From Kitasatospora sp. NBC_01246 (GTDB taxonomy: Bacteria; Actinomycetota; Actinomycetes; Streptomycetales; Streptomycetaceae): a stretch of DNA of 64,000 bases. A program made the position numbers and the translations under genes. Below are positions 32,577-41,736 of the stretch, piece by piece (the first letter of the stretch is position 1; every line of letters begins with the position of its first letter). The notes below the pieces were generated by a model. That model saw only the letters and a list, made by a program, of their open reading frames with translations. It was not told where the DNA came from and made no database searches. The DNA is taken from assembly GCF_036226505.1 (NCBI RefSeq), contig NZ_CP108484.1, forward strand, positions 3,844,001 through 3,908,000, in the 5' to 3' direction.

Positions 32577-32654
32577 GCTTTTCACCGTTCTGCCTGTCCG
32601 TACTGGGGATCTGGGGGTCGGCCGCGCGCAGGGCGCAGCCGAAAGCAATCTGTC

Positions 32655-32683
32655 TCAACGAGACACCCGGAGCCCTGATTGCG
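32655..32683 (-). promoter_or_regulatory. sigma-BldN-like promoter of minus-strand secreted protein
   Basis: On the minus strand CGCAAT (32683-32678), a 17-bp spacer and an exact CGTTGA (32660-32655). It lies within the 301-bp divergent gap 32577-32877, which holds this and the rodlin promoter and no gene. Confidence 0.55.
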
Positions 32684-32761
32684 GCCGTTAACCGGTTCGG
32701 CCTAATAATCCGACCGGAATCCCCCGGAAGTCGCGCCTCCCGGACTCTTTTCAAGAATCCC

Positions 32762-32789
32762 CGTAACCTTCCGTGGCGTCATTCTTTGA
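32762..32789 (+). promoter_or_regulatory. sigma-BldN-like promoter of first rodlin gene
   Basis: Exact CGTAAC (32762-32767), a 16-bp spacer and CTTTGA (32784-32789), about 90 bp before the rodlin start codon. Confidence 0.6.
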
Positions 32790-32877
32790 TCTGAATGTCA
32801 GTGACCGCAGACCGGGCCTGAGCGTTCTACGCGTTGTACGCACGGAAACCAAAAGCATTCCAGAGAGGGATCTCCCC

Positions 32878-33222
32878 ATGATCCAGAAGTCCTTCGCCGC
32901 CGCCGGCCTGGCCGTCGCCGCGCTGGCCGCCGCTGCGGCGCCGGCCTCGGCCATCGCGGACTCGGACGGCTCCGCCGCGTCCCTCCAGGGCAACGGCGGG
33001 ACCAACTTCACCGGCACCGTCGGTGACAACAGCCCGAACTTCCACTTCCTGGACAACGCGAACGTCTGCCTCCCCGAGATCCACAACATCGCGGTCGGCG
33101 TGCTCGGTGTGGCCGTCCCGGTCGAGGTCCCGATCGCCAACAGCGGTGGCAAGCAGTACTGCACCCAGGGCCAGGGCACCCAGAGCAAGGGCGACTCCGG
33201 CGTCTCCCACCTCATCGGCTGA
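32878..33222 (+). CDS. rodlin-family protein
   Basis: 114 residues: signal peptide (core LAVAALAAAAAPASA) then IADSDGSAASLQGNGGTN, DNSPNFHFLDNANVCLPEIHNIAVGVLGVAVPVEVPI, and GTQSKGDSGVSHLIG. The order of features (GNG-rich start, single Cys before a hydrophobic strand, second Cys, TQxKxD and a final SHL) is that of RdlA/RdlB. Rodlins organise chaplin fibrils into the rodlet layer on spores. GAGAGG precedes ATG 32878. It forms a tandem pair with the next gene. Confidence 0.82.
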   Translation: MIQKSFAAAGLAVAALAAAAAPASAIADSDGSAASLQGNGGTNFTGTVGDNSPNFHFLDNANVCLPEIHNIAVGVLGVAVPVEVPIANSGGKQYCTQGQGTQSKGDSGVSHLIG

Positions 33223-33297
33223 CCTGCCGACCCCGCACCACCTCCTGAACCACCCTTCGAATCGCTCCCCGATTCATCCCCCGAGAGGAAACCCGAA

Positions 33298-33642
33298 ATG
33301 ATCAAGAAGACCCTCGCCGCCGCCGGCCTGGCCGCCGCCGCCATCGCGATGTCCGCCGGTTCGGCCTCCGCCATCGCCGACTCGGACGGCTCGGCCGTCT
33401 CCGCCCAGGGCAACGGCGGCACCAACCAGACCGGCACCCACGGCAACAGCTCGCCGAACTTCCACACCCTGGACAACGCGAACATCTGCCTGCCGGAGGT
33501 CCACAACATCGCGGTCGCCGTCATCGGCGTCGCGGTTCCGGTCGAGGTCCCGGTCCTGAACAGCACCCCGAAGCAGATCTGCAACGTCGGCCAGAACACC
33601 CAGTCCTCGGGCGACGCGGGCGTCTCGCACCTGATCGGCTGA
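33298..33642 (+). CDS. rodlin-family protein, tandem paralogue
   Basis: 114 residues, about two-thirds identical by eye to the previous rodlin: same IADSDGSA start, SSPNFHTLDNANICLPEVHNIAVAVIGVAVPVEVPV core and GDAGVSHLIG end. GAGAGG lies upstream of ATG 33298. The 75-bp gap has no separate promoter that I can see, so the pair is probably one transcript ended by the hairpin at 33664. Confidence 0.82.
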   Translation: MIKKTLAAAGLAAAAIAMSAGSASAIADSDGSAVSAQGNGGTNQTGTHGNSSPNFHTLDNANICLPEVHNIAVAVIGVAVPVEVPVLNSTPKQICNVGQNTQSSGDAGVSHLIG

Positions 33643-33663
33643 TTGCCGCCACAAGACAGCGAC

Positions 33664-33695
33664 GGAGGGCCCGGGGACGTGTCCCCGGGCCCTCC
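33664..33695 (+). terminator. terminator of rodlin operon
   Basis: Perfect 15-bp stem (GGAGGGCCCGGGGAC and complement), about 20 nt after the rodlin stop. Confidence 0.8.
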
Positions 33696-33863
33696 GGGCT
33701 TCGGTGGATCGACTGTCCGGTCGGCCCGTACCCACGGGCGCGGGCCGTCCGGGTGACAGGCCGTCGGGGCGGCGCGTGGAGCGCCGCGGCCGACGGCAGC
33801 GTGTGTTCACGTGTCAGTGGCAGGGCGCTCCGACCGAGCGCTCCGGAAGAGAGGGCAGATCCA

Positions 33864-34121
33864 ATGAAGAACAAGCTGGGCAAGGCCGCGCTGACCGCCT
33901 TCGGCGCGCTGGCGCTCGCGGGTGTCGCCACCCCGGCGTTCGCGCACGTCGGCCTGGCCGGTGGCGGCGAGTTCGTCGCCTCCGCGCACCCGGTGTTCGC
34001 CGCCGGTGAGTGGTACGGCCTCGCCCACACCTCGCACATCCACACCGGCGCGCATGCGTTCGGCGCCGCCACCTCCACCGACGCGCTCGGTGGCCTGGAG
34101 GGCTTCGCCCACGTCGGCTGA
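33864..34121 (+). CDS. small histidine-rich secreted protein
   Basis: 85 residues, not recognised. Signal peptide core LTAFGALALAGVATPAFA, cleaved before HVGLAGG. The mature 58 residues carry seven histidines, spread through AHVGL, ASAHPVF, LAHTSHIHTGAHAFG and the end FAHVG. The first and last residues of the mature part repeat the AHVG motif. AGAGGG precedes ATG 33864. Location next to rodlins suggests a surface protein; the histidines could bind metal. Function unknown. Confidence 0.75.
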   Translation: MKNKLGKAALTAFGALALAGVATPAFAHVGLAGGGEFVASAHPVFAAGEWYGLAHTSHIHTGAHAFGAATSTDALGGLEGFAHVG

Positions 34122-34133
34122 CGCCCGGGTGGT

Positions 34134-34175
34134 ACGACGGAGGCCGGACCCCGCCCGGGGTCCGGCCTCCGTCGT
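34134..34175. terminator. bidirectional terminator between surface cluster and hem operon
   Basis: Perfect 19-bp stem with a 4-nt GCCC loop between the convergent stops at 34121 and 34190. Confidence 0.88.
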
Positions 34176-34189
34176 GCTCACGGCTCCGA

Positions 34190-35170
34190 CTACTTGATCA
34201 TCGCGGCGGTTTCGAGTGCCCAGTAGGTGAGGATCTGCTCGGCCCCGGCCCGGCGGATCGAGGTCAGCGTCTCCAGGATCATCCGCTCCCGGTCGATCCA
34301 GCCGTTGGCCGCGGCGGCCTCGACCATCGCGTACTCGCCGGAGACCTGGTAGGCGACGACCGGCACCGGCGAGGCGTCGGCCACCTGGCGCAGGATGTCC
34401 AGGTAGGCCATCGCGGGCTTGACCATCACCAGGTCGGCGCCCTCGGCGACGTCCAGCTCCAGCTCGCGCAGCGACTCCCGGGCGTTCGCCGGGTCCTGCT
34501 GGTAGCTCTTGCGGTCACCCTTCAGCGAGGAGCCGACCGCCTCGCGGAACGGGCCGTAGAACGCCGAGGCGTACTTGGCGGTGTAGGCGAGGATGCCGGT
34601 GTCCTGGTGCCCGGCCTCGTCCAGGGCCTTGCGGATCACCCCGATCTGACCGTCCATCATCCCGGACGGGCCGACCAGGTGGACGCCCGCGTCCGCCTGC
34701 ACGCGGGCCATCTCGGCGTAGCGCTCCAGGGTCGCGTCGTTGTCCACGCTGCCGTCGGCGGCCAGCACGCCGCAGTGGCCGTGGTCGGTGTACTCGTCCA
34801 GGCAGAGGTCGGACATGACCACCAGGGAGTCGCCGACCTCGGCGACCACGTCCCGGATCGCCTGCTGCAGGATGCCGTCCGGGTTGGTGCCCTCGCTGCC
34901 GACCGCGTCCTGCACCGCGGGCACGCCGAACAGCATGAGGCCGCCCAGGCCCGCCTCGGCCGCCTCGACCGCGGCCTTGCGCAGCGTGTCGCGGGTGTGC
35001 TGGACCACGCCGGGCATCGACGACACCGGGACCGGCTCGCGCACGCCCTCGCGGACGAACAGCGGCAGGATCAGCTCCGCCGGGTGCAGCCGGGTCTCGG
35101 CGACCAGCCGGCGCATCGCCGGGGTCGAGCGCAGCCGGCGCGGGCGAACGTACGGGAATTCAGCGGACAC
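34190..35170 (-). CDS. hemB: delta-aminolevulinic acid dehydratase (porphobilinogen synthase)
   Basis: 326 residues. It condenses two 5-aminolevulinate molecules to porphobilinogen. The family stretches are clear: PLFVREG near the N-terminus, [40 protein letters not shown] with metal-ligand region, the Schiff-base lysine region [14 protein letters not shown], and [14 protein letters not shown] with the second lysine. Length is standard. GTG 35170 has a GAGAGAAG site. It is the last gene of the hemA-hemC-hemD-hemB run, after a 79-bp gap. Confidence 0.97.
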   Translation of the reverse strand: MSAEFPYVRPRRLRSTPAMRRLVAETRLHPAELILPLFVREGVREPVPVSSMPGVVQHTRDTLRKAAVEAAEAGLGGLMLFGVPAVQDAVGSEGTNPDGILQQAIRDVVAEVGDSLVVMSDLCLDEYTDHGHCGVLAADGSVDNDATLERYAEMARVQADAGVHLVGPSGMMDGQIGVIRKALDEAGHQDTGILAYTAKYASAFYGPFREAVGSSLKGDRKSYQQDPANARESLRELELDVAEGADLVMVKPAMAYLDILRQVADASPVPVVAYQVSGEYAMVEAAAANGWIDRERMILETLTSIRRAGAEQILTYWALETAAMIK

Positions 35171-35249
35171 GGCTTCTCTCTCCGAACGGTTGGGCGGCGC
35201 CGGGGGCGACGGTCGGCCGCCCCCGGCCCCGGTTGGTGGGGCGCCGGCC

Positions 35250-36917
35250 TCAGCGCGCCTTGCGGCGCGAACCGGGACGGCGCTCGCTGGGCCGGTAGAC
35301 CGGCTCGCCCGCCGCGGTCGCGGTGTCGCGACGCCTGGCCCCGAAGTCTGCCAGGGCCTGGGCCAGCGCGGCCGCCGACGGCGCCGGGGCCATCACGTCG
35401 ACCCGCAGGCCGTGCTCCTCCGCGGTCTTGGCGGTGGCCGGGCCGATGCAGGCGATGACCGTGACGTTGTGCGGCTTGCCGGCGATGCCGACCAGGTTCC
35501 GCACGGTCGAGGACGAGGTGAACAGCACCGCGTCGAAGCCGCCGCCCTTGATCGCCTCGCGGGTCTCGGCCGGCGGCGGCGAGGCGCGCACCGTCCGGTA
35601 GGCCGTCACGTCGTCGACCTCCCAGCCCAGCTCGACCAGGCCGGCGACCAGGGTCTCGGTCGCGATGTCGGCGCGCGGCAGCAGTACCCGGTCGATCGGG
35701 TCGAACACCGGGTCGTACGGCGGCCAGTCCTCCAGCAGCCCGGCGGCGGACTGCTCGCCGGACGGCACGAGGTCCGGCTTCACGCCGAAGTCCACCAGGG
35801 CCTGCGCGGTGGTCTCGCCGACCGCCGCCACCTTGATCCCGGCGAACGCCCGGGCGTCCAGGCCGTACTCCTCGAACTTCTCGCGGACGGCACGCACCGC
35901 GTTCACCGAGGTGAAGGCGATCCACTCGTAGCGGCCGGTGACCAGGCCCTTGATCGCCCGCTCCATCTGCTGCGGGGTGCGCGGCGGCTCGACCGCGATG
36001 GTCGGCACCTCCTGCGGCACGGCGCCGTACGAGCGCAGCTGCTCGGAGAGGCCGGTGGCCTGCTCCTTGGTGCGCGGCACCAGGACGTTCCAGCCGAACA
36101 GCGGCTTGGTCTCGAACCAGGAGTGCGAGGCGCGGTGCGCGACCTGCTCGCCCACCACGGCTATCACCGAGGTCGCCGGGTCCACCGGGGCGGAGACCGG
36201 CGAGGGCAGCACCCGGGCCACCTTGAGGTCCGCCGCGATGGTGGCCAGGGTGGCGGTGAAGGTGCGCTGGCGGGTGGTGGTGCCGGAGAGCGTCGCGCTG
36301 AGCGCCGACTCCGGCTTGCGGCCGTTGGAGACCAGCGCGTTGGCGGTGGCCGGCAGCTGGCCCAGGGTGGTGCGCACCACCAGGGTCGTCTCCGGCGCGC
36401 CCAGGTCCACCGGGCTGCCGGCGAGCAGCGCGGCGCCGTCCACGAAGCGGACGTCGGTACCGCCCACACCGCGCAGCGGGACACCCGCGTAGGCCGGCAC
36501 GCCGACCGACTGGGCGACGCCCGGGATCACCTCGAAGTGGATGCCGTGGCCCGCGCAGCCGAGCATCTCCTCGGCGGCGCAGCCGTCCAGGCCGGGGTCG
36601 CCGTCGACGGTGCGCACGACGTGCTTGCCCGAGCGGACCGCCTCGGCGACCAGCTCGGCCAGGTCGAACTCCGGGCCCTCGGCGCCGGGGGTGTGCACCT
36701 GCACACCGGCCGGACAGTGGCTGCGCACGGCGGCGGCGGTGAGCGGGTCGGCGACCAGGACGTCGGCCGAGGACAGCACCTCGACCGCGCGCAGGGTCAG
36801 CAGGCCCGGGTCCCCGGGGCCCGCGCCCAGGAAGGTGCACCGGCCCGCGGCGGGCGTCCCGCCCGGGAAGGGGCTGTCGGCCGGGAACGGCGTCTCGGTG
36901 GCGGCGGTGGGGCTCAT
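35250..36917 (-). CDS. hemD: fused uroporphyrinogen-III C-methyltransferase / uroporphyrinogen-III synthase
   Basis: 555 residues. Residues about 25-265 are a tetrapyrrole methylase (SUMT/CobA-type) domain with the SAM loop [14 protein letters not shown] and [10 protein letters not shown] and [16 protein letters not shown]. Residues about 280-530 are HemD ([55 protein letters not shown]), which cyclises hydroxymethylbilane. The fusion is common in Actinobacteria and commits tetrapyrrole to haem and sirohaem/cobalamin branches. The C-terminus adds a basic tail. The start codon overlaps the hemC stop by 4 bp (ATGA). Confidence 0.94.
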   Translation of the reverse strand: MSPTAATETPFPADSPFPGGTPAAGRCTFLGAGPGDPGLLTLRAVEVLSSADVLVADPLTAAAVRSHCPAGVQVHTPGAEGPEFDLAELVAEAVRSGKHVVRTVDGDPGLDGCAAEEMLGCAGHGIHFEVIPGVAQSVGVPAYAGVPLRGVGGTDVRFVDGAALLAGSPVDLGAPETTLVVRTTLGQLPATANALVSNGRKPESALSATLSGTTTRQRTFTATLATIAADLKVARVLPSPVSAPVDPATSVIAVVGEQVAHRASHSWFETKPLFGWNVLVPRTKEQATGLSEQLRSYGAVPQEVPTIAVEPPRTPQQMERAIKGLVTGRYEWIAFTSVNAVRAVREKFEEYGLDARAFAGIKVAAVGETTAQALVDFGVKPDLVPSGEQSAAGLLEDWPPYDPVFDPIDRVLLPRADIATETLVAGLVELGWEVDDVTAYRTVRASPPPAETREAIKGGGFDAVLFTSSSTVRNLVGIAGKPHNVTVIACIGPATAKTAEEHGLRVDVMAPAPSAAALAQALADFGARRRDTATAAGEPVYRPSERRPGSRRKAR

Positions 36918-37972
36918 CGGGCTCGCTCCCCCATCAGGGCGGCCGCGCCCGCGTCGAGCAGCCGGGCGGCCAGCGCGCGGCCGAGGGCCGCCGCCTGCCG
37001 CTCGGCGGTCTCGTCGAGGACGATCGGACCGTTGGCGGACATCTTCAGCAGGGTGGCGCCGTCGACGGTGCCGACCACGCCCTCCAGCCGCAGTTCGTAC
37101 TCGTGGCCCCAGGTGGCCAGCGCGGCGACCGGTGCGGAGCAGCCGGCCTCCAGGGTGGCCAGCAGGGCCCGCTCGGCGGCGACCGCGGCCCGGGTGGGGG
37201 CGTGGTCGAGGGCCGACAGCGCGGCGGCCAGCTCACCGTCGGCGCGGGCGCACTCGATGGCGAGCGCGCCCTGGCCGGGTGCCGGGAGCATCAGCTCCGG
37301 GTCGAGGTGCTCGGTGACCTCGGCGGCGCGGCCGAGCCGGTTCAGGCCGGCGGTGGCCAGCACCACCGCGTCCAGCTCGCCGGAGGCTACGAAGCCGATC
37401 CGGGTGTCCACGTTGCCGCGGATCGCCACCGTCTCGATCTGGGCGCCCCGGCCGCGGGCCCAGGCGTTGAGCTGGGCCATCCGGCGCGGGGAGCCGGTGC
37501 CTATCCGGGCGGTGCGCCCGGCGCCGGCCAGCTTCTCCACCAGCTCGTCCAGGGCCAGGCCCTCGCGCGCCACCAGGGCGTCGCGAGCGTCCTCGCGCGC
37601 GGGGACGGCGGCCAGCGCCAGCCCCTCGGGCTCGGCGGTGGGCAGGTCCTTCAGCGAGTGCACGGCGAAGTCGATCCGGCCCTCCAGCAGCGCGTCCCGC
37701 AGGGCGGAGACGAAGACGCCGGTGCCGCCGATCTGCGCCAGCGCCTCCTTGGAGGTGTCGCCGTAGGTGGTGATCTCCACCAGCTCGACGGGGCGCCCGG
37801 TGACCCTGGTCACCTCGCGGGCGACCATGCCCGACTGGGCCATGGCGAGCGCGCTGCGCCGGGTGCCGAGCCGCAGCGCTGCTGCGGTGGCGGCCGGGGC
37901 CTGGTCGGTGAGCGGTTGACCATTCATGAGGTGATCGTCCCGGTGGTACTCGTGGGATGGCTGACGGTTCAT
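36914..37972 (-). CDS. hemC: hydroxymethylbilane synthase (porphobilinogen deaminase)
   Basis: About 352 residues. It polymerises four porphobilinogens on a dipyrromethane cofactor. Motifs: LRLGTRRSALAMAQS, HSLKDLPT, IGTGSPRRMAQL, IRGNVDTRI, LMLPAPGQGALAIE and cofactor-attachment cysteine in LEAGCSAPVAALA. ATG 37972 overlaps the hemA stop (ATGA); an internal ATG at 37927 is closer to the usual family start. It is translationally coupled to both neighbours. Confidence 0.96.
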   Translation of the reverse strand: MNRQPSHEYHRDDHLMNGQPLTDQAPAATAAALRLGTRRSALAMAQSGMVAREVTRVTGRPVELVEITTYGDTSKEALAQIGGTGVFVSALRDALLEGRIDFAVHSLKDLPTAEPEGLALAAVPAREDARDALVAREGLALDELVEKLAGAGRTARIGTGSPRRMAQLNAWARGRGAQIETVAIRGNVDTRIGFVASGELDAVVLATAGLNRLGRAAEVTEHLDPELMLPAPGQGALAIECARADGELAAALSALDHAPTRAAVAAERALLATLEAGCSAPVAALATWGHEYELRLEGVVGTVDGATLLKMSANGPIVLDETAERQAAALGRALAARLLDAGAAALMGERAR

Positions 37973-39303
37973 CTGGCGCCCCCGCCCGAAGGCTGGGTGC
38001 CGATCGGGGTGCCCGAGACCGCGTGCACGGCCGCCGGGTCGAGGTCGAACAGCTCGCGCAGCGCGTCCGCGTAGGACGCGCCGCCCGGCTCGGCGGCGAG
38101 CTGCTTCACCCGCACGGTGGGGGCGTGCAGCAGCTTGTCGACGACACGGCGGACGGTCTGGGTGATCTCGGCGCGGGACCGCTCGTCCAGGGCGGGCAGC
38201 CGCGAGTCGAGACGGCCCAGCTCGGCGGCGACCACGTCGGAGGCCATCGCCCGCAGCGCCACCACGGTCGGGGCGATCCGGGCGGCCCGCTGGGCGGCGC
38301 CGAAGGCGGCGACCTCGTCGGCGACGATGCCGGAGACGGCGTCGACGTCGCCCGCGCCGGGGGTGGCGGCGTGGGCCTGCGAGAGGCTCTCCAGGTCGAC
38401 CAGGAGCGCGCCGGGCAGCTCGTGCACGGCGTGGTCGACGTCCCGCGGCATGGCGAGGTCGAGCAGGGCGAGCGGGGTCCCGCCGGCGCGTGCGGCGACC
38501 GCCGCGGCGACGTCCTCGGCCCCGATCACCACGCCGGCCGCGCCGGTGCAGGAGATCACCAGGTCGACGTCGGCCAGCGCCTCGGGCACCTTGGCCAGCT
38601 CGACCGTCCGCGCCACGTCGGCGCCGAGGATCTCGACCAGGCGCTCGGCGCGCTCGGGGGTCCGGTTGGCGACCAGCAGATCGGTGACGCCGACGCGGAC
38701 CAGCGTGGCGGCGGCCAGCGAGCTCATCGAGCCCGCCCCGACCACCAGGGCGCGCTTGCCCGCGATCTCGCCCGCGCCGGCCGCGACCTGCTCCAGGCCG
38801 AAGGTGACCAGCGACTGGCCGGCCTTGTCGATGCCGGTCTCGCTGTGCGCCCGCTTGCCGACCCGCAGGGCCTGCTGGAACAGCTCGTTCAGGCCGCGCC
38901 CGGCGGTGTGCTGCTCCTGGGCCTTGGCCAGCGCGTCGCGCAGCTGGCCGAGGATCTGCCCCTCGCCGACCACCATCGAGTCCAGGCCGCAGGCCACCGA
39001 GAAGAGGTGGTGGACGGCGCGGTCCTCGTAGTGGACGTAGAGGTGGGAGGTCAGCTCCTCCAGGTCCACTCCGCTGTGGTGGGCCAGCAGCAGCGAGAGC
39101 TCGGCGACGCCGGCGTGGAACTTGTCCACGTCCGCGTACAGCTCGATCCGGTTGCAGGTGTTCAGCAGCGCCGCCTCGGCGACGGTCGCGGTGGCCGCCG
39201 CGTCGTGCAGCAGCCGGGTCGGGACGTCACCGGTCAGGGCGGCGCGCTCCAGCACGCCGACCGGGGCGGTGCGGTGGCTCAGGCCTACGACGAGGAGGCT
39301 CAT
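37969..39303 (-). CDS. hemA: glutamyl-tRNA reductase
   Basis: 444 residues, the first enzyme of C5-pathway tetrapyrrole synthesis: NADPH reduction of Glu-tRNA to glutamate-1-semialdehyde. Motifs: LVVGLSHRTAPVGVLERAAL, the catalytic cysteine in TCNRIELYA, SVACGLDSMVVGEGQILGQ, and the Rossmann site ALVVGAGSMSSLAA. ATG 39303 is chosen over the earlier frame start because it gives the canonical MSLLVVGLSHRTAP start. It is downstream of rex by 100 bp, same strand, as in other streptomycetes, where Rex can control hem expression. Confidence 0.97.
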   Translation of the reverse strand: MSLLVVGLSHRTAPVGVLERAALTGDVPTRLLHDAAATATVAEAALLNTCNRIELYADVDKFHAGVAELSLLLAHHSGVDLEELTSHLYVHYEDRAVHHLFSVACGLDSMVVGEGQILGQLRDALAKAQEQHTAGRGLNELFQQALRVGKRAHSETGIDKAGQSLVTFGLEQVAAGAGEIAGKRALVVGAGSMSSLAAATLVRVGVTDLLVANRTPERAERLVEILGADVARTVELAKVPEALADVDLVISCTGAAGVVIGAEDVAAAVAARAGGTPLALLDLAMPRDVDHAVHELPGALLVDLESLSQAHAATPGAGDVDAVSGIVADEVAAFGAAQRAARIAPTVVALRAMASDVVAAELGRLDSRLPALDERSRAEITQTVRRVVDKLLHAPTVRVKQLAAEPGGASYADALRELFDLDPAAVHAVSGTPIGTQPSGGGAR

Positions 39304-39403
39304 GCCCGCCCCCCGGTGCCACGGATCCCGCACCGCACGCGCCCGGCCCGCTGCGACCGACGACCGCTCCGCACCACGCGCACCTTCCCGATGGTTCGCT
39401 CGC

Positions 39404-40303
39404 TCACGCCGGCATCACCGCGGAGAGCTCGCCCTCGCCGCCGGCCTTGCCGGGCTTGGCCTTCGCCGGCGCCTCGTCGTCCTTGGCCGGCTCGGCGGCC
39501 GGACGGGCCTTGCCGGAGCCGGCCGCGGCGCGGCGCAGCTTGGCCGCGGCCGCGCGGACCGGGCCGGGGGCGCGGTCCAGCACCGACTCGGTGCGGTCCG
39601 GCTCCTCGCCCGCCTTGCGCTGCTCGTGGAAGGCCAGGATCTGCAGCTCGATGGAGAGGTCCACCTTGCGCACGTCCACGCCGTCCGGAACGGTGAGCAC
39701 CGTCGGGGCGAAGTTCAGGATGCTGGTGACACCGGCCTCGACCAGGCGGTCGCAGACCTGCTGGGCGGCACCGGGCGGGGTGGTGATGACACCGATCGAG
39801 ACGTGCTGGTTCTCCACGATGGACTCCAGTTCGTCCATGTGGCGCACCGGCAGCCCGGCGGCGCTGCTGCCGACCACGGCCGGGTCGGCGTCCAGCAGGG
39901 CCGCCACCCGGAACCCGCGGGACGCGAAGCCGCCGTAGTTGGCGAGCGCGTGGCCGAGGTTCCCGATGCCGACGATGACGACGGGCCAGTCCTGGGTCAG
40001 GCCCAGCTCGCGGGAGATCTGGTAGACGAGGTACTCGACGTCGTAGCCGACGCCGCGGGTCCCGTACGAGCCCAGGTAGGAGAAGTCCTTGCGCAGCTTC
40101 GCGGAGTTCACGCCGGCGGCGGCCGCCAGCTCCTCCGAGGAGACGGTCGGCACGGAACGCTCGGAGAGCGCGGTGAGTGCCCGCAGGTAGAGGGGAAGGC
40201 GGGCGACGGTCGCCTCCGGGATGCCCCGGGCACGCGAGGGTCGGCGCGCGGCGCCCTGGTCGGGCGTCTGCGAACTGCTCTGTGGTGATCGGCCGATTGC
40301 CAC
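39404..40303 (-). CDS. rex: redox-sensing transcriptional repressor Rex
   Basis: 299 residues. The N-terminal winged helix (LPLYLRALTALSERSVPTVSSEELAAAAGVNSAKLRKDFSYLG) precedes the NADH-binding Rossmann domain with VVIVGIGNLGHALANYGGF. Rex senses the NADH/NAD+ ratio and represses respiratory and haem genes. The C-terminus is extended by about 60 residues rich in Ala, Lys, Pro (AAAGSGKARPAAEPAKDDEAPAKAKPGKAGG). GTG 40303 has CAGGAG four bases upstream. It is followed by hemA and preceded by its own ROP operator. Confidence 0.96.
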   Translation of the reverse strand: MAIGRSPQSSSQTPDQGAARRPSRARGIPEATVARLPLYLRALTALSERSVPTVSSEELAAAAGVNSAKLRKDFSYLGSYGTRGVGYDVEYLVYQISRELGLTQDWPVVIVGIGNLGHALANYGGFASRGFRVAALLDADPAVVGSSAAGLPVRHMDELESIVENQHVSIGVITTPPGAAQQVCDRLVEAGVTSILNFAPTVLTVPDGVDVRKVDLSIELQILAFHEQRKAGEEPDRTESVLDRAPGPVRAAAAKLRRAAAGSGKARPAAEPAKDDEAPAKAKPGKAGGEGELSAVMPA

Positions 40304-40349
40304 GGTGCTCCTGTGGGTGAAGCTGGGCTTTGGCAGCCAGGCTATGCGT

Positions 40350-40367
40350 TTGTGAACGTGTGCACAA
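40350..40367. promoter_or_regulatory. Rex operator (ROP)
   Basis: TTGTGAA-CGTG-TGCACAA, 47 bp upstream of the rex start codon. It matches the known ROP consensus TTGTGAA-N4-TTCACAA at all but one base (G for T in the second half). Autoregulation of rex, and read-through control of hemACDB, are expected. Confidence 0.85.
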
Positions 40368-40404
40368 AGATGGTGTCCGATTTGTCCCCGCACAGTGATG
40401 CGCA

Positions 40405-41148
40405 TCACGCCGACGAGTCCATAGCACCGGTCCCCGTCGGCACCGCCGCCGGGGGCTGCGCACCGGGCGGCCGGGGGCCGTACGGCGGCTCCCGGCGGAG
40501 CTGCGGGACGACCGCCCCGGCGGCGCCCGAGCGGGCCCGGCCCAGCCTCGGCCACGGCACCCGGGCCGCCTCGCGCAGGGGCGCCGCCCAGTCGTCGGGC
40601 GGGCAGGAGGGCGCGTCCAGGCAGTGCCGGAGCAGCCCCGCGGTGGCCCGGGCGTCGCCCAGCGCGGTGTGCGCGGGGAACCGGCCCAGCCCGGCCGCCT
40701 CCGTGCAGGCCGCCAGGCCGAAGCCGCCCGCCTCCGACAGGTGGGCGCGGGCCAGCCGCATCGTGCAGAGCAGCGGGACGGGCGGCAGGGCGACCCCGAT
40801 CCGGGCGAACTCGCGATCGAGGAAGGCGTGGTCGCAGGTCACGTGGTGGCCGACCAGCACCCGGCCGGCCAGCAGCTCCAGCAGCCGCGGCGCGACCTCG
40901 CGGAACCGGGGGGCGCCCTCCACGTCGGCCTGGGCTATCCGGTGCACATGGGTGGGGCCGACCGGACCGGCCGGATCCAGCAGGGTGCAGAACTCGCCCT
41001 CGGGGCGGAGCCGCTCGTCCAGCAGGACGACGGCGACCTCGACCACCCGGTGCCGCCACGGGCTGCGGCCGGTCGTCTCCACGTCCACCACCGCGAAGCC
41101 CCCGCCGGCTGCGGGCACGGGCGTCCCTGGGGTCGGACCGGGAAGCAT
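40405..41148 (-). CDS. DEDDh-type 3'-5' exonuclease (DnaQ-like)
   Basis: 247 residues. The exonuclease motifs are present: ExoI VVDVETTG, ExoII HHVTCDHAFLDREF, and ExoIII HTALGDARATAGLLRHC, giving the catalytic D-E-D-D with histidine. This is the pol III epsilon-like fold, likely a stand-alone repair or RNA-end-trimming nuclease. The C-terminal 60 residues are proline/arginine rich and disordered. Start ATG 41148. It ends just before the Rex operator on the same strand, so it lies upstream of rex. Confidence 0.9.
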   Translation of the reverse strand: MLPGPTPGTPVPAAGGGFAVVDVETTGRSPWRHRVVEVAVVLLDERLRPEGEFCTLLDPAGPVGPTHVHRIAQADVEGAPRFREVAPRLLELLAGRVLVGHHVTCDHAFLDREFARIGVALPPVPLLCTMRLARAHLSEAGGFGLAACTEAAGLGRFPAHTALGDARATAGLLRHCLDAPSCPPDDWAAPLREAARVPWPRLGRARSGAAGAVVPQLRREPPYGPRPPGAQPPAAVPTGTGAMDSSA

Positions 41149-41255
41149 GGCGGCACTCCTCGTGTGCTCAGCCCCCCATGGGCGCGGACGAGTTCGATCG
41201 TAAGCCGACGAACATCGCCGTTCCCAGGCCCGGTACGGGATTCTTCACAACGATT

Positions 41256-41296
41256 CGGCGAACCGCCCCCGCCGGTCGGCGGGGGGCGGTTCGCCG
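41256..41296 (-). terminator. terminator of glutaredoxin-like gene
   Basis: Perfect 15-bp stem CGGCGAACCGCCCCC and complement with an 11-nt loop, 4 nt past the stop at 41300. Confidence 0.8.
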
Positions 41297-41299
41297 CCG

Positions 41300-41584
41300 T
41301 CAGGCGCCGAGGGCGGCGCGCAGGCGGCGCTCGTCGACCCGCCAGAAGTCGTGCTGACGCCCGTCGATCAGGGTGACCGGGATCTGCTCCCAGTACGCGC
41401 GGTACAGCTCCTCGTCCTGGGTGATGTCCTTCTCCTCGAAGGTCGCGCCCAGCTCGCCGGTCACCCGCACGATCACCTCCCGGGCGTCGTCGCAGAGGTG
41501 GCAGCCCGGCTTGCCGACCAGGGTCACGGTGCGGTCGGCCGGCTCGGGGCTCTGGTTCTTGTCACGTCGCAGCAGTGGGCTCAC
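41300..41584 (-). CDS. glutaredoxin-family protein
   Basis: About 94 residues. The redox motif is GKPGCHLCDDA (CxxC, with the His-Leu pair of the actinobacterial glutaredoxin-like group), followed by FEEKDITQDEELYRAYWEQIPVTLIDG, where the cis-proline of IPV is the thioredoxin-fold hallmark. GTG 41584 is preferred; the frame continues upstream but is low-complexity. It stands divergent to the HAD phosphatase gene. Probable thiol-disulphide exchange role. Confidence 0.88.
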   Translation of the reverse strand: MSPLLRRDKNQSPEPADRTVTLVGKPGCHLCDDAREVIVRVTGELGATFEEKDITQDEELYRAYWEQIPVTLIDGRQHDFWRVDERRLRAALGA

Positions 41585-41736
41585 CCCGCCATTGTGCGCC
41601 CGCCTCACACCGGCCCCGACGCCCGGCCGGCCCGGGCACCGCCCGCCCGGGACCCGGCGCCGGACCGATCGCTGTTCACCCGGTGGGCACGTCGCCGTCA
41701 CGGCTCCTCCCGGCCCGGCTCGATATGCTCGACGGC

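Noticed and set aside
34740..37766. Plus-strand frame of about 1,000 residues opposite the hem genes
   Set aside because: Antisense to hemB, hemD and hemC, low-complexity composition, no motif.
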